A stretch of 34,008 nt of DNA from Choristocarpus tenellus KU-1152. Taxonomy: Eukaryota > Phaeophyceae. Within the stretch, counting starts at the first letter, position 1. Each line of letters starts with the position of its first letter. The stretch covers positions 1-34,008 of the forward strand of contig CAXNAD020000057.1 of assembly GCA_964200185.2 (NCBI GenBank). Reading direction: 5' to 3'. Under the pieces are notes generated by a model. That model saw nothing but the letters and a program-made list of their open reading frames with translations, made no database searches and had not been told where the DNA came from. Below are positions 10,301-20,700 of this stretch, piece by piece. The position numbers and the translations under genes were made by a program.

Positions 10301-12017
10301 GGGTGTGTTTGAAATGACTGCAGGAGCTGTGACAAAGAACAAACAACACACCTTGGTTCAGTGAAAAATTCAAGTCCGGCATTACCTTGTTCAAATGATC
10401 CATGTACAACTTGAAAAAAAATCAAATCCCAAAACTGGTCCCAACCCACACCCCTCCCAAAATACTCACTTAAAGAAATCTATTTTGGATGTCTCAGACT
10501 ATACTGGAGTATCTGATCCGCCACATGAAACTTCCAAAGATGGACGTCTCAAATTCCAATTGATCCCCTACGACAAAACCTTCATGATAGAAATAAATCA
10601 TTCCTCTTGACAAAAGAGGTTATTCATCTCTTGCAAGAATCAAATTGTAATACTTGTATTGTATACATTTGTGAGCTTTTTCTGCTACAGATGTAATCAT
10701 CCATTGTCAGGATGACCCCAACCATTTAACAATTACACCAACTACAAAACCCAGATATAAGAATATTTACTCTGATCTTGGAGTTCTCCTCACCGCCATC
10801 AAGCAAAACACCAAGCACTACAAGCAGAAAACTCCACAAACAACGAGCCATAAGAGCGATAGAAAGGAAGCAGGCATTCTTGATTGAAACTAGCAACTAT
10901 AAAACATGCATGAAAGAAATGTTGGCATATAAACCTTGACCATCCTAAGGTTCCTTGCATCACAATTCAACGTACTTTTTTTCTCTTCTGTTACAGGTCA
11001 AATATGAACTCCCTCAATCAAATTTCCCCCACATGAAAAGAATAATAAAAGCATGACCTCAAAGAGTCGTTCCTTCCCGTTGGAAAACAAAAACTACCGT
11101 CAAGTTTTTTCTTTTTTACATTTGTTGGCTGCGTTCTGTCTCACCTAGACAAAAAGAATGGTGACATTTCATTTGTTTAAAAATAAAGAGACATTTCATG
11201 TTAACGCGCATGGTATACTCAGAAATTCAACCTTTTACCTTGCCAACAAGGGCAGCTCTAACTCTAACCTCCCTGCCAGGAGTCCACACTCCACATGCCG
11301 ACACATACACCCCATCTGACCTTAACCCACCCCAGAGGTGGGGGGAATCCATGACAGGACAGGGATGCGACTCCATAATTAAGCAAGCCAAACCACCACC
11401 AATCTTTGTGAGCTGTTCCCCACACCCAAAAAATATACTATAATGATTGCAAACAAAATAGTCATACCCGTACTGTTTCTTCCCATTAATGGGCACCCTT
11501 TCCCAGTGGCAAGACCCGTCCTGATTGTTATACTACAACAAAATCAGTAGCCGCCAAGATACTCAGGCGGACAAGTCGTCAGCAACCCTGTCGTCAGTGT
11601 GTTCCAGTTCACCCCCCCCCCCCCCCACCCAACGCCTGCATCGTGCCGACAAAACCTCCGCTAGAATAACAAACTGAAAAGTGCGTCCACTCCGCCACCC
11701 ATATTAAGTTCGAAAGAAGGGAAGGAGGGACGAAACTTAAGGAGATTCACGGGAGCTCATTCATGGCATACACTGTGGGATGATTCATACAATCAACCTA
11801 TGTGCAAAATGTATGTTCAATACTGGTAAGGTAGCATGAACTAGTGGGGGACAAAACATGACAAACCTTGACACCAAGGGCAGGGGATAGAAATAAAAAG
11901 GTGCACTGATCACTATACTATTAGACAGGTGAAATTGAGGGAGCCCTTGACGTATGCTCCTTGTCCAGCATCGCTCAGTAAAGGGAAAAATGCTGTGTTC
12001 TGCCACACCACTGAATG
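7400..12017. other. Intergenic region between convergent TPR and eIF1 genes; no gene recognised
   Basis: The region holds the 3' flanks of the TPR gene (from the left) and of eIF1 (from the right). Open frames are short and their products resemble no family I know. The most protein-like stretch is on the minus strand at 11227-11496, but it has no identifiable domain. T- and A-rich homopolymers, a GTACGTACGTACC palindromic run near 7822 and a C15 run at 11612-11626 are the only clear structures. Confidence 0.5.
11612..11626 (+). repeat. Poly-C run (C15)
   Basis: An uninterrupted run of 15 C, followed by ACCC. It is prone to length error in sequencing. Confidence 0.85.
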
Positions 12018-12038
12018 TTAGAATCCATGAAGAACCAC
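12018..12038 (-). CDS. eIF1: eIF1 exon 4 (21 nt, VVLHGF and stop)
   Basis: The acceptor GTGCATCAG is followed by GTGGTTCTTCATGGATTC and TAA. The VVLHGF end aligns with the invariant C-terminal (K/V)VHGF of eIF1. Reading through the preceding intron would lose it. Confidence 0.82.
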   Translation of the reverse strand: MVLHGF

Positions 12039-13814
12039 CTGATGCACAGGCACGTGGTGGCAAGGGGAAGGGGCTCAATTTCCCCCACATCTTCATTACT
12101 AAACAAGGTGTAAGGCTGAAAAAAACCCTGATAGCGACTACCTTTTATCAGGTATTCAGTGTGAGCATGTGTGCAAACCAAACCCTTTTTTAATCTTGTT
12201 ACAAAAAAATAAATTCCATGCAACACTTGCAATGATGAGAAAAAAACCCCATACTTGCAACAACAAAAATGAATAAATAGTTTTCTTTCGAAACTAAAAC
12301 AGCCCAGGATACTTGCTATGTAAAAGGTCGAAACAAAACCACTTTTTTTTTTCTGGTACAGAAATAAAAAAGCACCGCCCCATCCCTAACTCTAACCTGA
12401 CTGGCTGAACAAATTTCCTGGTCAATGAGGAACTCGTGGATGTTTGTGCGTTGGTCACCGGACATTTGGACAACCTCCCCCCCTTCTGTGTCATTAACTA
12501 TGGCCCCATTGCAGCTGAAAGGATTCAGCACCATGCAGGGATTCGACAGAATGATATAAAATCATAACCAGGTAAAAACCGCCGCCGAGAGTGGAGAGGG
12601 TTAGGGTTTTAGGAGAAAGGCAGAAGGCAAAAACAAGTATGGGCTTCTTTAAGTAAATCAGGGATGGAATGAGGGTTTTGCGGATTTTTACCATATGAAC
12701 CACTATGCAGAAAAAAAACAACTGACATGTCAGTGTTTAGGTAAATTTGTCACAAGTACATCTCGTACAGTCCTATACCGAATTACATACTCCTCATACT
12801 CCCCCACATTTAGTTCGTAGCAATCTCTAATTTCTCGGAAAATATCGATACCCTGTTGCGGTACTGTAGCCCTCCTTTTGCATTATTGCAAAATTTTGAA
12901 ACGGTCTTTAAAAAAAAGTGAAACAGTCATTCAAACAAAGGGCAGAAATGCCATGTTTCTATGAAATCGGAAGATAGCTCTCGACACAAGAGATGAGGCA
13001 ACATCAGTGGGATTTTTCTTAATACAAAAGGTAACAATGTGTTGCGAGGAAGCGGATGATGAGGAGAGGGAAAGAACAAGGTCAGCTAAAAAAGAAAATG
13101 AATGGCTGACTGTTGCACCATGTGATGTGACTGGGGGTATATCAACACACAGCACAACAGGTGATGTTTATGTTATTCGTACTTCACTGTGCAGTTTGCA
13201 GTGGCAACAATTTAAGCAAACAGTACTACACCAGTACAAAAAAAAACTCCCCTACCTCACAAATCAAACAAATTAACTCCCTGATGTCTGATCGAAGAGT
13301 CTGCAAGGGTTGAGCAGTATTAAAAGTGAGGAAATGCTCTATTTCTATCTAAAGCAATGAATAAATTAACACCAATCTTTAACAAAAAAAAAGTGCAGTA
13401 CCTGAAGTTCTTCTTGAATGCCTTGAGAATGCGCTTCAGGTCAAGATCGTCAGACAAACCCTGTACGGTGGTGATACACTTGCGACCACTTCGCTGCTGG
13501 ACACGCACATGGACCTTACTCTGGTCGCGTCGTTCTTCCTGTGAGTCCGCGAAGGGGTCTGACCACAATTTGTGGCGTTGGAAGTGGTGGCGGGTGTGGA
13601 AGGAGCAGGGTTTAGCAGGAGAAGGAGGGCGTATTTATTAAGTTAGCATTGTAGAGAGAAAGCTTGGCGGCGGCGAGGTTCCCCGACAAAAACAAGGTGG
13701 TTGAAAGTCTGATAGATGGGATTTAAAAGGTGGGGTAGAGCAATTAGGGCGAAAAGCAACATGTGGCAGATTCGCCTAGTCTAATAACTGCCATCAACCA
13801 AAAATTATTGGCAT
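12018..13814 (-). CDS. eIF1: Translation initiation factor eIF1 (SUI1), complete, four exons
   Basis: On the minus strand the exons are 13814-13799, 13558-13402, 12514-12397 and 12038-12018. The phases (1, 2, 0) agree and the join is 103 codons plus TAA. eIF1 binds the 40S subunit near the P site, promotes scanning and rejects non-AUG starts. The family marks occur in order: FDPFAD at residues 5-10, VHVRVQQRSGRK (about 21-32), TTVQGL, DLKRILKAFKK, then CNGAIV, GEVVQMSGDQR and the C-terminal HGF-stop. At 103 aa it is slightly shorter than the usual 108-113, because only MPIIF precedes DPFAD. The terminal VVLHGF stands where most homologues have IKVHGF. The family call is near certain; the tiny first exon is the least certain part. 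Confidence 0.93.
12397..12514 (-). CDS. eIF1: eIF1 exon 3 (SUI1 domain, second half)
   Basis: This 118-nt exon follows CCTTTCAG and ends AGTCAG|GTTAGA. It encodes CNGAIVNDTEGGEVVQMSGD, then QRTNIHEFLIDQEI. Its first base completes the Ser codon split after KKNF. Confidence 0.93.
12515..13401 (-). other. eIF1: eIF1 intron 2, containing a telo-box-like motif
   Basis: This 887-bp intron (GTACTG...CCTTTCAG in sense) has no coding signal. In eIF1 sense it contains TAAAACCCTAACCC (complement of 12596-12609), which includes the plant telo-box AAACCCTAA. Confidence 0.6.
12600..12609 (-). promoter_or_regulatory. Telo-box-like motif (AAACCCTAAC)
   Basis: AAACCCTAAC reads in eIF1 sense inside its second intron. 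In plants this box occurs in promoters and introns of translation genes. The same decamer also appears at 9860-9869 and 18444-18453, so it may be a background telomeric motif. Confidence 0.3.
13402..13558 (-). CDS. eIF1: eIF1 exon 2 (SUI1 domain, first half)
   Basis: This 157-nt exon follows GTGGTCAG and ends TTCAG|GTACTG. It encodes PFADSQEERRDQSKVHVRVQ, then QRSGRKCITTVQGL and DLKRILKAFKKNF. It includes the basic QQRxGRK loop that contacts 18S rRNA in known eIF1 structures. Confidence 0.93.
13799..13814 (-). CDS. eIF1: eIF1 exon 1 (16 nt, start codon)
   Basis: ATGCCAATAATTTTTG followed by donor GTTGAT. It encodes MPIIF and the first base of Asp, giving the hallmark FDPFAD on joining to exon 2. 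The donor is weak. The frame remains open upstream of this ATG, so a longer N-terminus is possible, but the family's usual length favours this start. Confidence 0.6.
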
Positions 13815-13870
13815 CTTCAGACAAAAACATTGAACCTTTGTCACGTCTGCAGTAGTCCCCACTCCATCAT

Positions 13871-14028
13871 AGACATTAGCCTTCTAAACTGTCACGGATC
13901 CACTATCTACCAACACCAGACATACAAATGGTCACATGCCATAAGAGGTAGACACGAGTCTTCCAAACGGTCACGGATCCACTGTCTACCAACACCAGAC
14001 ATACAAATGGTCACATACCAGAAGAGGC
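13871..14028 (+). repeat. 79-bp tandem duplication
   Basis: Two adjacent 79-bp copies (13871-13949 and 13950-14028) differ at about 9 positions. Both contain GGATCCACT, TCTACCAACACCAGACATAC and AAATGGTCACAT. They start 57 bp upstream of the eIF1 ATG, within its promoter or 5' UTR. Confidence 0.9.
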
Positions 14029-14549
14029 TGATAACTCCCTTATTCCAGAGCATGACAAAAGAGCTCAATTCCGACTGCCCTTCAACAAAGCAAGTTGGGT
14101 GGCTGATCTTCTTTCTCCCCTACACCATCATTGTGGAGAACCCTTAAAAAGGTTTGAACTGAGTCTGGTCTGTTTCATCAGATTGGCCAAACTTATGTCT
14201 AAAATTATAGACTCGAACAGATCTTGAGATATTTAGGAGAGATAGGCCCGGGCTAAAGAACTGCAGTCTCATTCGTAGGACAACACAAACAAAATAGATT
14301 AAGGATGTGAAAGCCTCTCTTCCAACAACGAGGACAGTGGGTGGTGACCAACACAAGAGTACAAGAGATCAGCCAGGGTACGTGGGCAAACTATTACCGA
14401 AAGATGAAAGATTCTGGATGTCGCCCATAACAGTAGGTATGTTGTTGCTCCCTCCTTTCTGGTTATTTGAGGAATTTGCTTGTTTGTGTGTTGACAGAAG
14501 TAGTGGGAAGTGTTTCGAGTCTTAGTGGAGGAAGGAGACCATATTGAGG

Positions 14550-14557
14550 TGACGTCA
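14550..14557. promoter_or_regulatory. CRE-type palindrome TGACGTCA
   Basis: A perfect 8-bp CRE, the core site of bZIP factors, about 127 bp upstream of the RraA-like ATG. ATTGG (an inverted CCAAT box) follows at 14581-14585. The spacing suits a core promoter, but function is inferred. Confidence 0.4.
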
Positions 14558-14683
14558 CTTTTGCGATAGAATGGGGTTTCATTGGCTAGAGAAGAGGATG
14601 ACACCCATCATGTCAAGACAAAAAAAACTCAACACATCCTAATCACAACTTTTTCATCTTCTTATCCACTGCAACAATACACG

Positions 14684-14798
14684 ATGAGGGTTGTCAACAT
14701 GCTCAGGACCGCGAGCGGGAGGTATCACCACTGTTTAATCCCTGCTTCTAGAATAGTATCCCTTCGCCTCGACCAAGGTTTCAGGCGCATTACGACAG
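14684..14798 (+). CDS. RraA-like exon 1: start and putative targeting presequence
   Basis: The ATG at 14684 opens MRVVNMLRTASGRYHHCLIP and continues to FRRITT. The composition is typical of a mitochondrial presequence. Phase 1 fits exon 2. Two weak donors are possible: ACAG|GTTCGG at 14799 and CAAG|GTTTCA at 14778, seven residues apart. There is no homology to confirm this exon; it rests on composition, phase and position downstream of the CRE. Confidence 0.45.
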
Positions 14799-17700
14799 GT
14801 TCGGATATCACCCTTCCCCTTTTCATGCTGAATAAAAGGTGTACGTGTAAGGTGAACACCACGTACCTACCTACCCTTTGCATAGACTTTATCCACCAAT
14901 ACTGTACACGGTCTTCGGGCACAGTTTGGCTACTCGAAATCCATGCATTGAGTGTGAAAATTCGCTGATTCCTGCCATACACGATAAGTGTGGTTTGTTT
15001 CTTAGTTCCACTGGTCCTGATCTCCAGCAATACCATGACTATCCATGTCATGTGCAAGATGTGCATGGATCCGATTAGATTAATGTTGACACCTAATCCA
15101 CCCCGACGATGCTGAAAGGGTCGCTCGAGCCCTGGCACTGCCACCCCCCCCCTATATTTGTCACTGTTGAAGACGTGTCCTGATATTTGCCTCTGCCTGC
15201 CGTTTTGTGTTCTCATTGTGACCTTGTATTCTCTTCAAGGGAAAAGCGATCCTCATTGGCCAGTAGTTCGCGATCTCCTTAATGATTGCGACACGCCAAG
15301 CCTCTGTGACGCTGACAAAGGACTGGCAACTGTACTCGACTATGCGATACGACCTAGGTGAGGTGGAGGATATCTGTGTTCGAGCATATCCCTGTTAATA
15401 TAACAGGTCGTGCATTTGCGTATACGTGACCTAGTCCTCGGCTCACTCCTGTAGCCGTTTCCCTTGGTATTATACAGGAGTTCAACACTTCAATATTCAT
15501 GAGAACTTTCAAGGCTCAATGCCTCCCACCATGTCGCACCCTACTCGACTGGTCGGGTACATCTTCAACTCACACTCCACTACCCCAATGTGAGCCATCC
15601 TTGATAAGCGAGCGTATGCGCACAATTCTTATGGAAACAGGCATATGCGAGGTAGGGGGATCAAGCTCATTGGCCGGGCGAGGACGGTTAAGACTGTGGT
15701 TTCCCCTGGAGATATTCCCGACTTCAGGACGCTGGTGGAGGTGAAACAGTGAACCTTGTTGGTCAATATTCCTTGTGTTGACACATTAATTGCTTGAAAT
15801 TGGTTGAGTTGGGAAATCACAAAAGCATTTTTGTTCAGTATTTAGGTGGTGGACATGCTAGTTACATAGAGACAGATGCCTGAAGGCAACACGCCCCAAT
15901 AGTTGTGATGTTGTATTACTACCTCTGTTCGCTATTCAAAGATAACATTTGAGATATTTTACCTTATAACTCACTCCTTCGACGAACTCGATTAAATTGA
16001 TTTCACTATCACAAAGAACGCACTCTAATTGGTCAGTCCAATTACCACATTTTATTTCATGTGTGGTTTGTCGAGAGCAGTGGGTGCTGAAAAAGTTTCA
16101 AGACAACACCTGCATTTGAATTCCGTTGTCAGAGACCTTTGGCTGTGCATTAGACACGAACCAGCCAAAAGTTATTTGAAATTATGAAAAGAAAGAACAT
16201 GAAACTGACTGAAAGAAGGGCCATGATTGTAGAGTCGCATCAAGGCAGAAACATTGACTCTTTGGTCAGGGTTGACTTCAAGTTAGTCACCAAGATCTTT
16301 TGAGACCAATGCGCAAACAATAGCAGAGCTATAGAAGAGCTGCGAGGCCCCAAAAGGATGCTGGTGTCGTGGATCCCATAATTGATTCAGGGCAAAGTAG
16401 GAATACCGACTGCAGAGGGTGTAAACATTGATGGCCTCACGAGAGTCTTTTGTGATCATATCTCGAATAGAATACACAACCAAGTGTGGCATGGCGGTGT
16501 AGGTGTATGTCCTGCTGACCGCTCTGCATGACAACATTAGAAAAATGGGCAATAATAGGGCATGCTCAGTCAAACTTGAGTTGTATATTATTGCTAATGA
16601 GTGCAAGGTGCAAAGGGTAAGGTGAGCAACGCGTTGGGTCACTGAGGGGTCTGGATACTTATAAAGGCTCCTACTGCTTCAAAGCCTTTGTCGTGTGGAC
16701 GATAAGTGGCTATTTATCTGCTAGGGTGTCCGGAAGCATTAGCTCTGTGGTGGCAAAGTGCAGGGCAGGAACTTCACTCCCGTTGTCCCCATTTTATGCT
16801 ACATTTTTGAAAATCACAATTACACACCTTGGAGAAACATTGAATTCAACATCATGTTACATACTTGATACTGAAAACAAGAGTTTTTTAGCATTCTGTG
16901 GTGTCCATAACTCTCTAGTTCCAGAACATGTACTGTGAATACATAATACTGCGTAATACTTCTACACTATGCACGCATCAATATAGAGTAGAGGCACTTC
17001 AACAATCATGCTGCTAACCCAAGCAAAAATGTTGACATAGTACTAAGGTTTATTGTTGTCTAGGAGTGCAACGATTTTTTACGAAATGGTTGTGGACTAG
17101 AGAGGGGTGCGGAAGTTTCAAATATCATTCGGTGTATCTGGCAATAGCAACAAAACCCCAACAATAGAAAGAAAATTCGACTCTTCCACAGCTTTTCGGA
17201 TATGGAAAATATTGCAAACCTTGGACAGCATAACACGCAACAAAAAACGATGTTCATAGCATTGCAGACGAAATAGATATCAATATGTGTTGCCCATAAC
17301 ACTTCAGTCCAATACTCTGCAATGCTCCTGAAATTTAGTCCAAAACGTATTCAGTATATAACATATGCTACGTACTTTATTTATATAACCCTCACCCTTA
17401 CCTAACCTTCCCCCTAATGTTTTGAAAGTGTAACGTTATCCAGGGTGTGCAATATTTCTGCCTATGAATGCCCCTCTACTTGTGCAAGTCTCCAACTCCC
17501 ACCGCCTCCATTTCCCCCCTCCCCGCACAACTCTCTTCGCCCTTTGTCCTAGTTTCTCCTCCCTCTTTACCCCCAACCCCCCTGCCGGAATGGTAGTCTT
17601 CTTGATTACTAAGGTTTTGTGCGAACATGTACTACAACTGTGGTTTCCCCACGTGTGCTTGCTTTGTTGTGTGTTGTGACCATTGGTGTTTGCACCGTGA

Positions 17701-20700
17701 GGCCTTTTTCTTTTTGAGTGTGCGTCATTTTTTTTTTTTCGAGAAAATCGTCATTGGTTGTTTATGATACAAAAAGTTCCCAGACTAGACCGTGTTCACT
17801 TTCCTTGTCTCCCTCTCTTTTCTTGTCAATCCTCCCTCCCCCAATGAAGAGTTATCCTTTGTATATGATCCATTTTGTACTTTAAAGAGTACAGGATTGT
17901 AATAGTACCAGTAGTATAGTTGAGCAAAACTCATACTACTCTAAAGTACCTTGTCGTACTGCTTAATCTTGCTTGTGTTCTATGCCTCCCCATGAGCCAG
18001 GGCTTAGAAATTTTTCTTGCAGAAGGAAGAAGACAGCAGACCCTGATACAACCTGTTTAGCTATTTGGTTTTGTTCACTATTCCTCCTCTCCTCCCCCTT
18101 CCCCACCCTCCCCACCCTACAATGATACTTTTACCTGTGCTTGTGTGATAGTCACTGATGGAGAGCAGCCCAGGAGAGGTTCTTGTGGTGGATTGCGGGG
18201 GAAGCAAAGTGAGTGTAGCAACTGAGGTGATTGTTATGGCCTCTCTCTGGCTCCCTTCTGATATTTTGAAACGCAGTGACTGCTGGCTCTGTCATCACCG
18301 TCCCCACCTCCCCTACCTTCACACCCATCTCCTTACGGTTGCTTCCTCTATCTCTTACATTTTGTAAAATTTGTATTGAGCTTCTGCAACACGTTTATCT
18401 TGTACTTCTTTTTTCTTTCTTTGTGAATTCCTGTTGGGTTGAAGTTAGGGTTTGAAGCTTTTCATAGTACTCCACTATTGAGCTCCAGTAGAGGAATGTA
18501 ACTACAAGTAATCTACTACTGCCACACAGCCTTGTGGAAAAGGATGGTGCTGTCTTCAGACTCAGGTTTGGAGGTTTTGACGTTGTATAATTGAAGCTGG
18601 CTTGTTAGATTGTTGTGCGTGAATGGATCAGCCAACCAAGCTTACTCACCATGAACTAATCACAGCTATTTAGCATATGCTCCAAAGAGAGTATTTTCAC
18701 TGGTGGACTGACCATGATAAACAGCGTGTAATATCCTATTCAATTCTCGGTACCTGACTATGGGATAAAGTGTGGTCATGAGGAGTCCGGTGGAACTGGG
18801 CATTGCTCATCTGGGAGGATGCCAACTGGGTAGAGATTGAAGAACTAGCCTGTTGTCAGGAAGCAAAGCTAGTGAGAGCTTGTGTGAGGGAGGGGGGGAC
18901 AGAGGCAAAGGGTCCACGGGTAGACACAGTTTTTGAATTGCTGCATTGCATGAAGTGATGGAGAATGTATCTGAGGAAATGGTGCCCCTATGAGAAGATT
19001 TTCAGTTCAGAATAAGGACAGATACTTGAGTGTTCCTCCCAAAAGTACATTCAACCCCTTGCAAGAGGGCATTTTGTGGACCTTCATGTGAGACATTTTT
19101 CAATACTAATGGAAAGAAGCAATCGAGGGCGGAAGTGCTAGATACTTCAAGAAGAGCGGGTCAGGTTCCCGGAGACAGATCAAACCCTACACATGGGGGA
19201 GATCAAGGAAGAATTAGTCAAGCTGCCCATGATGTAATTCTCTGTACCACCTTATGATCAGGTGCATGTTGTGAGAGAATTGAAAGAGAATTACATGGTG
19301 ACAGCCTCCTATCCAGGGTTTTCCATCTCAATGTGGGGACTGAAATCTGGCAACTTGGGCAATAATATTTACTGCCTAGAACGATCTTCATAGGCTTTAG
19401 GCCTCAAGAGTTCAGGGACCTTGTGTGTGGGCGGAGGTGGAACCGTATATATGAAGGAACCCTGACAAGCTGTTTGACCTACTACATGAAACAGAAAGCT
19501 TTCAAATTCTTGCAATAGGGTCCCAGGGAAAGGATGATGTGCCTGGTGTAGCACAAGGACTGGACCAGTCCCTCGATAGGTGCAGGGTCTCAGTGGCACG
19601 AGCTTGAAAGGACTGAGTAAAGGTCCCACCATAACCGGAAGTGACCAAGATACCCGTTTCTGCGAAAATATGTCAGAGAGAGCGACAAGGCACCTGTCCT
19701 ATGTGTCAATCAAGGTTAGTTGCAGTACCTCCACAACAGGAGCAACAGTAGAAACATCAAAGACAACATCATGGCAACCTGGCAGGGGCAGTGAGAGAGA
19801 ACTGGGGGTACTGACTGATCTAGGCCGGGGCAGTCTGATGGCACAGGTCTGAGCCCTTCCTCTAAACAGGTAGGCAGTTCAAACCGTCTAGGTGCAGCCC
19901 AATGCCCCCACAGCCATCAAAGGTCGACCTTCCCATCTCACACTACATAAGAGTTGTATATAAAAGTAGTTATGTGTGCTGTGTGGGAGGAATTCTAACT
20001 GTGTGTACCACTTCCCAATCCAAAACTATTACGTGGTGCCAGACTCTTGTCCCATAGAGCTCTAGGCCTCCTCAACTACATCAAGAAGGAATATGGTGTG
20101 GTGGGTGTGCATTTGGAGTAGCTAATCAGCCATCACATCGTCTCCATCATGCCTACAGGCACCATATGGTATTGGTTGACTTTCCTTTTTCTGCCAAGGG
20201 TATGCTGGTTGCTGGTTCCTGACTACATAAATGTTTGAAGCACCACCATATACCATTGGGCATCCAACTGCCATGGTGGTTCAGTGGTATATCAATAATT
20301 GACAAAATTAGAAGTTTGAGGTTTCTCCCAGCTGAACCACTTTCCCGCCTTCCTACACCAGGAGGATAAAGAGAGAAGGAGAGTCAAGTTCATAGACTCA
20401 ATAGGGAATATATGATTAGTGGGGTGTTGGCTCATGGATTAATCCGGGTAGTATGTGCCCTTTGATTTTGTCAAATTTTGAGATACTACACAACCTAGGA
20501 TTAGGTAGGCCAGCAAGGCCCCAGGGCTCATACAAACACACAAGAGGACTGGCATTATCTGAACTGATGCCACTTTTTCTCACATTTAATTAGAATACCA
20601 TTCAACTCCCTCCGTCATTTGAAGGACTGATTCCTTATCCACCAATCAGACCTATCTAAACTCATTTGTTGTTCAAACTGGTGTTTGGTCCCATGTACAT

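Larger units (their letters stand above)
13815..14683. promoter_or_regulatory. Divergent intergenic region between eIF1 and the RraA-like gene
   Basis: 869 bp separate the two start codons and must hold both promoters. The region contains a 79-bp tandem duplication near eIF1 and TGACGTCA plus an inverted CCAAT box near the RraA-like gene. No clear TATA box is seen. Confidence 0.55.

Noticed and set aside
13871-14028. CRISPR-like repeat
   Set aside because: Two directly adjacent 79-bp units without spacers in a eukaryotic promoter region; a simple tandem duplication.
14725-15216. 163-codon open frame on the minus strand
   Set aside because: It overlaps exon 1 and intron 1 of the RraA-like gene, shows no family motif, and has no supporting splice structure.
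15158-15239. Hydrophobic leader read directly upstream of RraA-like exon 2
   Set aside because: It would give a signal-like start, but there is no ATG in that frame nearby, and the stretch looks like a pyrimidine-rich 3' intron end. Kept only as an alternative.
16283-16642. 119-codon open frame on the minus strand in RraA-like intron 3
   Set aside because: No motif, no neighbouring exon-like sequence; length is within chance for this base composition.
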